27,828 bases of DNA from positions 1 to 27,828 of IMG/VR virus record IMGVR_UViG_3300009419_000073, one strand, 5' to 3'. This document shows, piece by piece, positions 21,215 through 27,828 of this stretch (the stretch's first letter is position 1; every line of letters begins with the position of its first letter). The notes beneath the pieces were generated by a model, which made no database searches, was not told where the DNA came from, and saw only the letters and a list, made by a program, of their open reading frames with translations. Position numbers and translations under genes: made by a program. The stretch is from a virus.

Positions 21215-22297
21215 TTAAGCTACTGTTGCTACGTTTACGCCAAGCTTACCCTGAGGGGCAAAGTTGACCATGAACTTAACAGAGTCTTCACCTTCGGTGT
21301 TGTCCATGAAAGCGTCTGCAATAAACTTGTAAGCAGATACGGTCTGGGCAGCAGCGAGTGCAGTTGTTGCAGGTATTCCAATGCGAGTTACCAAGAATCC
21401 AACTGGGCGTGAGCCATCAGTTGCAGCCTTGAAAGCCTCAAATGCGTTGTAGTAAGCACCAGATGACTCAGATGTAATTCCACGGAAGAACATTAGGGAG
21501 CCAGTGAACTGAGCGAATCCACGCTCTTGCACTGCACCTTCGTCAACAATTCCACGGTCATCAATCTTGTTTGAGTCAGTCGAGCCAAGCTCGTATGAGT
21601 CCCAAGCAATTGCTGAGGTTAGGTCAACTGAGCCAGCTGCAGTAAAGTCAGTGATGTCTGGCGCTGCAAGCCAAGCGTCTTCAGTTCCAGTAATGTTTGC
21701 GGTTGGGACCCAGTAAACTCTAATCTTACCGTTAGCTGTGGTCTTGGTTCCAACAATTGACTTTAGCTCTGGACCAGTTCCGATTGTTCCAGCGGTGACT
21801 GCAACGTTAACTGCTACTTCACCAGTAGTTAGGAAGCGAGCACCGTCACGAATCATTTCGCCGTCTCCGACTAGCTCGACTGGGAAGTCGGTCTTTACGC
21901 CGTAGATTGATACTAGCTGTCCAGCAGCAAAAGCTGCATTGTGTGCGTAACCAACACGCTTGATTAGGTAGTACTTTACATCTGGAGCCTTGAACAAGTC
22001 ACGGAACTTGTTGTAAACTGAGGCTGCTGCTGGGTTCTCATCACGGAATCCATCAAGAGATGCCTCGTAGTTAAAGTAGGTTGGTGTCTGAACGGATGCG
22101 TTGTCCACGATGGCTAGTGAGTCATCGCTGTCGGATTCGGTCATGTTCAGTGTGTAATCGTCAGTAACTGCTGGCGAAATGTTAAACACCTTTGTTACTG
22201 CGGTAATTTCGGCTAGCGTTGGGGTCTTGTAGTTAACAAATGCGTCTGCGGTAGCAACATAAATACCAACGTTAGGGCGGAGTAGCTTAGTGGGCAT
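21215..22297 (-). CDS. Major tail protein (tail tube)
   Basis: 360 residues, ATG 22297. Position right before the chaperone pair and the strong hairpin after it identify the tube protein. The sequence is beta-rich with Ig-like character in its later part (GKIRVYWVPTANITGT; SGSVDL-like AAGSVDLTSAIAWDSYELGS). Codon use appears more biased than its neighbours (many GCA, GTT, AAG, CTT and few rare codons by eye), as expected for the most abundant tail protein. RFVDRG-like DDRGIVDEGAVQERGFAQFT and LVTRIGIPAT are typical tail-tube-like stretches. It overlaps the small gene before it by 11 bases. The core domain is longer than minimal tube proteins, which suggests a decorative insertion. Confidence 0.9.
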   Translation of the reverse strand: MPTKLLRPNVGIYVATADAFVNYKTPTLAEITAVTKVFNISPAVTDDYTLNMTESDSDDSLAIVDNASVQTPTYFNYEASLDGFRDENPAAASVYNKFRDLFKAPDVKYYLIKRVGYAHNAAFAAGQLVSIYGVKTDFPVELVGDGEMIRDGARFLTTGEVAVNVAVTAGTIGTGPELKSIVGTKTTANGKIRVYWVPTANITGTEDAWLAAPDITDFTAAGSVDLTSAIAWDSYELGSTDSNKIDDRGIVDEGAVQERGFAQFTGSLMFFRGITSESSGAYYNAFEAFKAATDGSRPVGFLVTRIGIPATTALAAAQTVSAYKFIADAFMDNTEGEDSVKFMVNFAPQGKLGVNVATVA

Positions 22298-22529
22298 CTT
22301 CGTTTTCCTCGTTCTCTAATTTGATTGTTGGAGCAGGCTGCTCCTGGACTTCCTCTACTGCTTTGCTTTTAAAGAAGCTAGTAGATTCATTTTTTTTGTT
22401 TTTTTCTTTTGGTGCAGCCTCAACCTTATCATCAATTGCAACAAGGTCTTTGCCCAAAACTGGGTGTCCAAGGTAGTGCTCAGGGACACTGGTAGTTTTG
22501 CCAGTACGTGTGTTTTTAGCGAAAGCCAT
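22287..22529 (-). CDS. Small charged hypothetical protein upstream of the tail tube gene
   Basis: 80 residues, ATG 22529 with GGAAGGA seven bases upstream. The N-terminal 30 residues (MAFAKNTRTGKTTSVPEHYL, then GHPVLGKDL) look conserved and structured. The rest is a low-complexity tail rich in Lys and Glu (APKEKNKKNE; KLENEENEDAH). Small proteins with this opening are often found next to tail tube genes in actinophages, but I know no assigned function. The overlap with the tail tube gene implies coupled translation and late expression. Confidence 0.7.
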   Translation of the reverse strand: MAFAKNTRTGKTTSVPEHYLGHPVLGKDLVAIDDKVEAAPKEKNKKNESTSFFKSKAVEEVQEQPAPTIKLENEENEDAH

Positions 22530-22556
22530 TATAATCCTTCCATACTATATTCTATT

Positions 22557-22982
22557 TTACCATACGGTGTTCACCTTAAAGGTAAACCCAATTTCAGAGA
22601 CAAAGCGGTTGGGCTTTGAGTCTGCAACCGTATAGGATAGTCCACCGCCAGCTAGCGTCAATTCGCCAGCGTTAGATGGTGCGAAGCCAGTAAGTTTATC
22701 TCTTACTAACTGAGTTACCTGCCTAGCAGAACGCTGGGTAGGACCAACACAGGAGACAACTATGTAAGATGACTTCACGTCATACCTACTAGATAGTATT
22801 CCTGATGCAGTTGTATCGTCATACATGTCTGCAAATTCTACAACTATGTATGGCAAAATCATTCCGTTAATATCAAACCTAAGCTTTGAATCATCTGGTG
22901 CCGTAGTCTCGTAGACATCTTGGGCCAGTTCATTAATCTTAGTTACAATTGCGTCTTGTACGGATAATAGGTCTAGGCTCAT
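22557..22982 (-). CDS. Tail terminator protein
   Basis: 141 residues, ATG 22982 overlapping the previous stop by 4 bases. The alpha/beta pattern, VQDAIVTKINELAQDVYET at the start, ILPYIVVEFADMYDD, SSYIVVSCVGPTQRSARQVT, LVRDKLTGF and an ending in FKVNTVW, fits tail terminator proteins of the lambda gpU / SPP1 gp17 group, which cap the growing tail tube and join it to the head. Position between the gp10-like gene and the tail tube region supports this. The sequence in this family is very variable, so order carries much of the weight. Confidence 0.78.
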   Translation of the reverse strand: MSLDLLSVQDAIVTKINELAQDVYETTAPDDSKLRFDINGMILPYIVVEFADMYDDTTASGILSSRYDVKSSYIVVSCVGPTQRSARQVTQLVRDKLTGFAPSNAGELTLAGGGLSYTVADSKPNRFVSEIGFTFKVNTVW

Positions 22983-23629
22983 CTGTAGTTTACACCTCCA
23001 GAATTCTTTCCAGTTCTCTTGTAATTTAAAATGAACTTGCTGGCAAACTCTCTAAATCTTGGCAACATTTCCATGTAAGTCCTAAGCACAGAGCGCATTG
23101 GGTTTATCTTTTCAGTTCCGTTTTCCTGGAAACCAAAGTACTTGTACCAAAGCTCTGTCCAACCAATTGTTACAACATAAGAACTTTTCAATCTTCTTGT
23201 TTTGTAGAAGATTTTACTATTCATTAATCCAGTGTCAATTCTATTGGCGTATTTCTTCATGGTCTCTTTTCCTTCTTGACCAATCTGACCCATTGCTGGC
23301 GCTAGGGCATCTGCAATTCTCTTACCATCTGCAAGCATGGCAATATCGTATCTCATTATTCCAGCGGTTGACCTATCAAGGTCACCTGATATTTTAGGAG
23401 AGATAGTAAACTGCTTATTTGCACTTCTACTTATTGGTATTGACATCTCTTTAAAGGTCTTATGTATTTCGTAACCCAAATCAGAAAGCTGCTTCTTAAC
23501 TTCCCTCACGGTAGTATCAACATCACTGTAATCAAATCTAAATTCTAGAGAATTATCAAACTCTTCTTTATCGCTAGTCTCGTAACCAACGCTACCATTT
23601 GCACTTATTGACGGGAACCTCGATGGCAT
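22979..23629 (-). CDS. HK97 gp10-like head-tail joining / tail completion protein
   Basis: 216 residues, ATG 23629 overlapping the previous gene by one base. The central and C-terminal part, MRYDIAMLADGKRIADALAP, KKYANRIDTGLM, SYVVTIGWTELWYKYFGFQE, NGTEKINPMRSVLRTYM, has the family signature of HK97 gp10-like proteins: a W-x2-YxxFxExGT loop followed by a helix with PMRxxL. It is longer than the minimal family because of a polar 60-residue N-terminal extension. The role is completion of the head-tail interface. Confidence 0.82.
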   Translation of the reverse strand: MPSRFPSISANGSVGYETSDKEEFDNSLEFRFDYSDVDTTVREVKKQLSDLGYEIHKTFKEMSIPISRSANKQFTISPKISGDLDRSTAGIMRYDIAMLADGKRIADALAPAMGQIGQEGKETMKKYANRIDTGLMNSKIFYKTRRLKSSYVVTIGWTELWYKYFGFQENGTEKINPMRSVLRTYMEMLPRFREFASKFILNYKRTGKNSGGVNYR

Positions 23630-24099
23630 TAGCTGGTCACCGTTGGGTCTAGCTCTGAGTCAACTCTGCAGATTAACGTTCTTTCCCAAGAGTTGCTTGA
23701 GTTCATTACATCTGTAACAACATAAACAAACTTTTCAAGGGCTAAGTTAAATGGAGAGGATGTTACTTTCATCCTGTCGTTTGGTCTAATGTCTGGCATT
23801 GCTGCAGTTGCGCCTGTTATCTGATTTTTATTGTAAGCAATTTGCACCCTAACAGTCTTAATGAAAGTTGGGTTATAGGCATCGTTAACTTCGTTGACTG
23901 CATTGATTGGCTGTATCCTAGCCTTGCCTGTGTAAAGAGCAGTTACGTTACCAGTCCAAGAGTTGGTGGTTGCATTGTATTGCTGGCTTCCAGAACTTGG
24001 GTTATAAATCTGCACAGAAGCAAGCATGAGTCCGTAGCCAACGCCTTGGTTATGCGTAGGCCACTTAGGATGTACAGAGCCTCTAGTATTTAGAGCCAA
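23629..24099 (-). CDS. DUF6093-like head closure / stopper protein
   Basis: 156 residues from TTG 24099, overlapping the adaptor gene by 10 bases. Beta-rich with GNVTALYTGKARIQPINAVN, TVRVQIAYNK, DIRPNDRMKVTSSP, EKFVYVVTDVMNSSNSWERT and CRVD. The YTGKARIQ segment and DxRxNDRMKV turn are typical of phage head-closure (stopper) proteins of the DUF6093 group in actinophages. It sits between the adaptor and gp10-like genes, the standard order. The start has only a weak GTGGGA nearby, but no better start exists. Confidence 0.75.
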   Translation of the reverse strand: MALNTRGSVHPKWPTHNQGVGYGLMLASVQIYNPSSGSQQYNATTNSWTGNVTALYTGKARIQPINAVNEVNDAYNPTFIKTVRVQIAYNKNQITGATAAMPDIRPNDRMKVTSSPFNLALEKFVYVVTDVMNSSNSWERTLICRVDSELDPTVTS

Positions 24100-24497
24100 C
24101 TGTTATCCCACTTAGTTGTTTGAGGTACAACAATAAAGCTAGTCTCATAAGCGTCAGCAAGGTCATCTTTGTCAGCCTCATCCTGAAGAGCCTTGGCCTG
24201 AGCACGTAACTCAGCACCAAGCTTGGCACCATCAGTTGTATAGTCGGCTGTACGGATAACTTTGTTTATCAGTGCCTCAGAGGTAGCAAGCACAAGCTTA
24301 GCCTGAGCAGCCGCCCTCTTTACGTTATTAGAGTATAGACTTAGGAAGGCTTGAATCTGGTAGTCATCAAAAATATACGCATCCGCCACAGATGGGTTGG
24401 CTAGGTTGTCAAGTTGCTCTGTGTCTGGAATAAGCAAACGAACTTGCCCAATTGCAGTTGCGTAATTTGGAGGATATATGTCTGGTGTCTGAGCCAT
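24090..24497 (-). CDS. Head-tail adaptor (connector) protein
   Basis: 135 residues, ATG 24497. The sequence IGQVRLLIPDTEQLD, YIFDDYQIQAFLSLYSNNVK, RAAAQAKLVLATSEALI and a final amphipathic helix match the all-helical gp6/gp15-type adaptor that docks on the portal ring. The following genes (stopper, gp10-like, terminator) confirm the connector cassette. AAGG lies 12 bases from the ATG, too far for a standard Shine-Dalgarno; TACAAT lies 6 bases before the ATG. The portal and capsid genes expected upstream are not in the window; instead an endolysin and fibre genes precede it. Confidence 0.82.
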   Translation of the reverse strand: MAQTPDIYPPNYATAIGQVRLLIPDTEQLDNLANPSVADAYIFDDYQIQAFLSLYSNNVKRAAAQAKLVLATSEALINKVIRTADYTTDGAKLGAELRAQAKALQDEADKDDLADAYETSFIVVPQTTKWDNSWL

Positions 24498-24501
24498 GTT
24501 T

Positions 24502-24517
24502 CTATTGTACCTTACCT
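24502..24517 (-). promoter_or_regulatory. Promoter-like TAAGGTACAATAG element
   Basis: Read on the - strand: AGGTAAGGTACAATAG, matching the element at 12567-12582 at 13 of 16 positions. The -10-like TACAAT (24504-24509) is 6 bases before the adaptor ATG at 24497. It lies in the 37-base gap after the endolysin gene. No consensus -35. Confidence 0.48.
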
Positions 24518-24534
24518 TGAATAATTAACTTGGA

Positions 24535-25293
24535 TTACGGAAGTCTGCCCCAAGTAATCCAGCCTACAATGCCGTCTACTTTAAGACCCTGTTCACGCTG
24601 AAATTGCTTTACTCTAGCATCTGTTATTGGACCAAAGATGCCGTCAGCCTTGATACCTAGAACGCTTTGAAGGTACTTGACATTTGAGCCTGTTGACCCA
24701 CGCTTCAAGAATCTAAGTAGTCTTGGCTTTCTGCTGGCGGGTGGTGGGGTTGGAATAACTGGTGCAACAGGTGCGACTGCTTGGTTGGCTCTTTTGTTGC
24801 ACTCGGCAACAATGTAATCAAGTTGTGAGATTACAAAGGGTCCTGGGCAAGCTGTTGCTACGTACTGCTGATGCCAAGCAATAAAAAATTCTGATTGAAC
24901 TTGGTTCTTAATGTTCTTAGCAAAGCCTCGGTTGGCTCTAGGAGAAATGCTTGCATGAAATACAATAACATCAATCAATGCGTCAAGTGCAGCTGGCGAT
25001 ATAGGCCAGTCCCCACCTATGGATGAGTTATCAATCTCAAAGCTAATAGCACTAGGGTCAGGCTCTCCAGCCGTTGAGAAGGGCCTACGCTCTGGATTTA
25101 CAATCCCTGTTACAGCACCTGAGTTTGAGACGTGATAGGTCGGGTGAGAGTTTCTGCTGTTTTTGTTTGCCACATAGCTAAGTCCGTTTGTGCCAGCTAC
25201 GTGGTGAATTACAACTCCGTTAACTGCTCTACCGTTACGAGAACCGCCAAATCCGTTATCCTGAATACTAGCTACCTTTGGGTACCATGTCAT
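24535..25293 (-). CDS. Endolysin: N-acetylmuramoyl-L-alanine amidase with peptidoglycan-binding domain
   Basis: 252 residues, ATG 25293 with AGGAAA eight bases upstream. The N-terminal Amidase_2 (PGRP-like) domain spans about 20-165: zinc ligand candidates are in GVVIHHVAG (H30/H31), FIAWHQQYVATACPG (H141, C149), with TYHVSNSG and ISFEIDNSS between. A Pro-rich linker (172-188) leads to a PG_binding_1 domain (195-252: RGSTGSNVKYLQSVLGIKAD, GIFGPITDARVKQFQREQGL). It should cut the amide bond between muramic acid and the peptide stem and lyse the host. No signal peptide is seen, so export needs a holin; the candidate lies about 12 kb downstream. Confidence 0.93.
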   Translation of the reverse strand: MTWYPKVASIQDNGFGGSRNGRAVNGVVIHHVAGTNGLSYVANKNSRNSHPTYHVSNSGAVTGIVNPERRPFSTAGEPDPSAISFEIDNSSIGGDWPISPAALDALIDVIVFHASISPRANRGFAKNIKNQVQSEFFIAWHQQYVATACPGPFVISQLDYIVAECNKRANQAVAPVAPVIPTPPPASRKPRLLRFLKRGSTGSNVKYLQSVLGIKADGIFGPITDARVKQFQREQGLKVDGIVGWITWGRLP

Positions 25294-25345
25294 TTTATTT
25301 TCCTATCTATTATGTTCCGCTGACCCACTCTGTGCCATTATAGAC

Positions 25346-25361
25346 CTATTCTATCATAAAG
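25346..25361 (-). promoter_or_regulatory. Promoter-like TATGATAGAATAG element before the endolysin
   Basis: On the - strand TAGAAT (25348-25353) is followed 3 bases on by a second -10-like TATAAT (25339-25344 region). They lie about 50 bases before the endolysin ATG, in the 81-base gap after the WNGT-repeat gene. Resembles the other TAAGATAGAAT elements. A separate endolysin promoter is inference. Confidence 0.38.
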
Positions 25362-25374
25362 AGTGATTACTGAA

Positions 25375-25881
25375 TTAAACACCAATAAAGTTTGAGCCGT
25401 CCCACAACTTGGGAACTACTTGAACGAATGCTGTTCCGTTCCACATGTAAGCAACGCCCTTAACAAAACCAGTTCCGTTCCATATGTTTCCAGTAGAAAG
25501 CTCATAATCCGTAAGGGTTAATCCAACACTTACACCAGTAGCTGGAATAAAGCTGTTAAACCAGTTAAAGTTTGTGTAAGCCGATATGGTCCTGCTACCA
25601 TTAGTTGCACTGTGAGTTAGCCACTCAGTTGCGTTATAGTAAACATAGTTGTTTCCAGAGTTACCAGTGAAGTTATATCCGAAGGAACCAGCACCGCGCT
25701 CAGCACCATCGATGCCTATGTTCCAGCTACCAGTACCAGTACCACCAAGAGTGGTGCTTCCGTCCCTAGTGCTACCAATAAGCCTTACTAGACTTCGGTT
25801 ATTTGCTGGGTCGTTTTGCTCTACATAAACTTCTATGCGCAATATGGCACGAGAGCCAGAAGTTACTTCGTTAGCTGCCAT
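25375..25881 (-). CDS. Structural protein with C-terminal WNGT repeats
   Basis: 168 residues, ATG 25881 with AGGAG eight bases upstream. Residues 8-125 look like one beta-sandwich (ILRIEVYVEQNDPANNRSLV; GSWNIGIDG; FGYNFTGNSGNNYVYYNATE; SVGLTLTDYEL). The last 40 residues carry three W-(N/D)-G-(T/S)-x-F units spaced about 13 residues apart (IWNGTGFVKG, MWNGTAFVQV, LWDGSNFIGV), a small repeat common at the ends of phage fibres and virion decorations. It probably sits on the virion surface together with the preceding fibre. Whether it decorates head or tail cannot be told. Confidence 0.65.
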   Translation of the reverse strand: MAANEVTSGSRAILRIEVYVEQNDPANNRSLVRLIGSTRDGSTTLGGTGTGSWNIGIDGAERGAGSFGYNFTGNSGNNYVYYNATEWLTHSATNGSRTISAYTNFNWFNSFIPATGVSVGLTLTDYELSTGNIWNGTGFVKGVAYMWNGTAFVQVVPKLWDGSNFIGV

Positions 25882-25892
25882 TTAATTAACTC

Positions 25893-27828
25893 CTAGACAA
25901 ATCCAAACCATATGTCGCCAACCTGCAAAGCAGTTCCATCTGGTCTTCTAAGTGGTGCCGTTTGTCTGGATACAGAGTGTGTGCCTGATTGGGTTCCCGA
26001 AGTGTTTATCGCAGTTCCACCTAGCGTTAGAGACACGTTGAAAGTATTTGTAGCAGAGTTTATAACGTAGTAACCAGTATTTATAGCAAGCCCAGTAGGT
26101 AAGGCCCCTGTGGTGGTAAAGTAAACAAAGCTTCCATTTGCGAGGCCGTGAGCGCTTCTTGTTACAACAGCGGGGCTGGCTATGGTTATAGTTGCAGCTG
26201 CGCTTGCTACTGGAGTGTTTGATGTCGAAACCGCAGACATTATTACCCTGCTAGCTTGCTGAGGACCACCAGAAATGCTGTTATATCCAGAAACAATTCC
26301 TGCAACCTTTGCTTGAGCGTTTGTAATACCTTCGCTAGTTGTGACTAATCCGCTAAAGGTAGCCCCAGCTAAGTTAGCCTTTAAATCTAATGCCGTTTGT
26401 TGTGCCGTAGATACTGGCTTGCTAGCATCGGTTGTGTTGTCCACGTTTGCAAGACCAACCATCGACTTTGTAATACCAGAAACCGTGCCAGTAAAGGTAG
26501 GAGAAGCTATGTTAGCTTTTGTATCTAAGGTGTTTACTGCATCTGCAAAAGTGACAGTGCTGGTAGCAGTGGATGTTGAAGCATTTGCTGTGCCAGTCCA
26601 TGCATAATCAATGCTTGCAGTATCGGTTGTGTTGCCGTCAAAGAAGTCACCTGTAAAAGTTGAGCTTAATTCAATAATTGCTGAATCGATAAAGAAGGGA
26701 GCCAATGAATCGCCTCTAATGTTTATGTTTGCAGTGGAAGAAGCGTTAGCAAGAACATTTGAAACTGTAATCTTTTGCCAAGTTGTTCCGACTGTGGCTG
26801 ACGTTTCAGAAGTTCCACCGCCAGCGTCTAGTCGAACTCGAATTGTTTGACTTGAAGACTCACATCTAACCCAAACAGCAGCGCTATAAGTCTGACCAAT
26901 AGTCAAATTATTATTGTAATAGTAAGCGGAGTTGTCTCCGTCGGTAAATTCCAAGCGAGCGCACCAGGAACCAGTTTGCGGGGTTGTGCTTACTCTAGTT
27001 AAAGTGTCGTAGTCACTTGTCCAGCTTGTTAAGTTAGTTTCAAAGTTTGGATTAGTAACTAAGTTTGTACGAACCTTAGTGACGCTAGGATTGGGGGCAT
27101 TTACCCACTGCGTGTTGTAATCAGTGCCGTCAATTTTCGCCAAAAGCTGGTTAGTAGTTCCGCCAGCTGCAACTCCTGCACCAGTTGCACCTGTTGCACC
27201 TGTGGCACCAGTGACGCCCTGAATACCCTGAATACCTTGAGGACCAGTAGCACCAGTAGCACCAGTGGCTCCAGTAGCCCCAGTAGGACCAGCTGGTCCA
27301 ACATTTCCAACAGAAACAATAATCAAAATGACAGGATGATTGCTAGGGAAGTTTGTTGTGCCAGTACCTCCTGAATTAACTAAAGTTACTGGAAACTCAT
27401 CCCAAGTTGCGTTTAGTGTTGGTGTCCCCGATACTTCCCAAGTTTGGAAATTAGCCGCATTGTTTTTGTCTTGAATAATAAGATTGTCGTACTGGTTAAT
27501 CAAATGAAGAAAAATGCTGTCATCTTGTGAATCTGAGTCTATGTGATTGACTCGCAAAACAGTAGAGCTACTTTGAGTTGCATTATTCCAACCAAGTTGG
27601 TTTGTTGCTGGGTCGCCGCTTGTGGTGTTAGTTCGAGTGTTGTAGTGGTAATGAGTTGAGCTATCTCCAGTAGGACCTTGAGGCCCAGTTGCGCCAGTAT
27701 CTCCTGTGTCTCCTTTGTCACCTTTAAGACCCTGGATGCCCTGAATACCCTGTGGCCCAGTTGCGCCAGTGTCTCCCGTATCGCCCTTGTCACCCTTAAG
27801 ACCTTGAATACCCTGTGGGCCAGTTGCA
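25893..27828 (-). CDS. Collagen-repeat fibre protein (5' end outside the window)
   Basis: At least 644 residues; the frame is open to the right edge, so the start is missing. A TTG at 27557 could start a shorter form but the frame continues upstream in collagen repeats, so I read it as one gene. Order: Gly-x-y collagen tract (27666-27828), a small beta domain (NHIDSDSQ to VGNVGP), second Gly-x-y tract (27174-27299), a jelly-roll carbohydrate-binding-like domain (LVTNPNFETNLTSW, YSAAVWVRCESS, TWQKITVSNVL, DFFDGNTTD), two fibre repeats (ASPTFTGTVSGI with MVGLANVDNTTDASKPVSTA), and a C-terminal beta region. Likely a trimeric receptor- or glycan-binding fibre. Confidence 0.88.
   Translation of the reverse strand, partial: ATGPQGIQGLKGDKGDTGDTGATGPQGIQGIQGLKGDKGDTGDTGATGPQGPTGDSSTHYHYNTRTNTTSGDPATNQLGWNNATQSSSTVLRVNHIDSDSQDDSIFLHLINQYDNLIIQDKNNAANFQTWEVSGTPTLNATWDEFPVTLVNSGGTGTTNFPSNHPVILIIVSVGNVGPAGPTGATGATGATGATGPQGIQGIQGVTGATGATGATGAGVAAGGTTNQLLAKIDGTDYNTQWVNAPNPSVTKVRTNLVTNPNFETNLTSWTSDYDTLTRVSTTPQTGSWCARLEFTDGDNSAYYYNNNLTIGQTYSAAVWVRCESSSQTIRVRLDAGGGTSETSATVGTTWQKITVSNVLANASSTANINIRGDSLAPFFIDSAIIELSSTFTGDFFDGNTTDTASIDYAWTGTANASTSTATSTVTFADAVNTLDTKANIASPTFTGTVSGITKSMVGLANVDNTTDASKPVSTAQQTALDLKANLAGATFSGLVTTSEGITNAQAKVAGIVSGYNSISGGPQQASRVIMSAVSTSNTPVASAAATITIASPAVVTRSAHGLANGSFVYFTTTGALPTGLAINTGYYVINSATNTFNVSLTLGGTAINTSGTQSGTHSVSRQTAPLRRPDGTALQVGDIWFGFV
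27174..27299 (-). repeat. Second collagen-coding (Gly-x-y) tract
   Basis: About 41 codons of Gly-x-y triplets (GPAGPTGATGATGATGATG, GPQGIQGIQG, VTGATGATGATGAG) dominated by GAT. It lies after a globular segment and before the carbohydrate-binding-like domain of the same fibre gene. Repeated GGTGCAACT-like 9-base words make it prone to slippage. Confidence 0.8.
27666..27828 (-). repeat. Tandem collagen-coding repeats (72- and 63-base units)
   Basis: The DNA word CAGTTGCGCCAGT (+ strand) recurs at 27686 and 27758, and its start again at 27821, giving periods of 72 and 63 bases (24 and 21 codons). The protein units read GATGPQGIQG, an optional IQG, then LKGDKGDTGDT. The array continues past the window edge. 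Unit number probably varies between related phages. Confidence 0.8.

Noticed and set aside
25303-25338. 11-codon - strand ORF before the endolysin
   Set aside because: No Shine-Dalgarno and no sign of conservation; noted only because it follows a promoter-like element.
27539-27793. - strand ORF of 84 codons over the collagen repeats
   Set aside because: Out-of-frame reading of the Gly-x-y repeats; the collagen frame continues through it to the window edge. The same holds for 27101-27319.
1-27828. CRISPR array, insertion sequence, transposase or integrase
   Set aside because: No regularly spaced direct repeats outside the collagen-coding region, and no DDE, tyrosine- or serine-recombinase motifs in the proteins read.

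Overview
This window is part of a tailed-phage (siphovirus-type) genome that most likely infects an actinobacterium. The host call is inference. It rests on a WhiB-type Fe-S protein, a DUF2637-like membrane protein, an FmdB-type zinc ribbon, and head-tail and tail chaperone genes of the kind seen in actinobacteriophages. The DNA is AT-rich for that phylum (by eye, not computed; many CTA, AGA/AGG and ATA codons), which would suit a low-GC freshwater actinobacterium. No integrase, repressor, terminase, portal or capsid gene is visible, so lifestyle cannot be decided and the virion head genes must lie outside the window.

Layout: two convergent gene arms meet at a strong bidirectional terminator at 11602-11638. 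The left arm (1-11593, + strand) is an early/replication operon of tightly coupled genes: small unknowns, an SF2/SNF2-like helicase, a DUF1599 (Nmad1) nucleotide-metabolism protein, small membrane proteins, a zinc-ribbon/WhiB protein, a RecB/Cas4-like nuclease, a Sak4-like RecA-fold ATPase, a DUF669-like ssDNA-binding candidate, a primase-polymerase/DUF3987 helicase fusion, an HTH protein, a RuvC-like resolvase, a DnaQ-like exonuclease, zinc-finger proteins including FmdB, and a Cys-rich protein with a domain recurrent in phages. Together these can prime, unwind, recombine and resolve DNA. No replicative DNA polymerase is visible.

The right arm (27828 down to 11649, - strand) is the late operon. 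Read in its own direction it encodes a collagen-repeat fibre (cut by the window edge), a WNGT-repeat structural protein, an amidase endolysin, head-tail adaptor, DUF6093-like stopper, HK97 gp10-like protein, tail terminator, a small unknown, major tail protein, a hairpin attenuator, tail assembly chaperones G and GT (with a textbook -1 slippery site T TTT TTA), a 1379-residue tape measure, Dit-like and Tal-like minor tail proteins, a fibre with an S74 chaperone domain, an H-type-lectin-like protein, a holin and an XhlA-like membrane protein. Endolysin and holin are about 12 kb apart.

Regulatory points of most interest: (i) a 153-base leader before the primase gene holding a tRNA T-arm mimic and an anti-Shine-Dalgarno loop that can pair with the primase ribosome binding site; (ii) a recurring TAAGGTATAAT-like element before genes on both arms, three times exactly 6 nt before an ATG that lacks a good Shine-Dalgarno, which suggests leaderless late transcripts; (iii) a perfect 8-bp inverted repeat over the promoter of the Sak4-like gene. 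No stretch over 300 bases lacks a gene; the longest gaps are 6316-6468 and 21129-21214.
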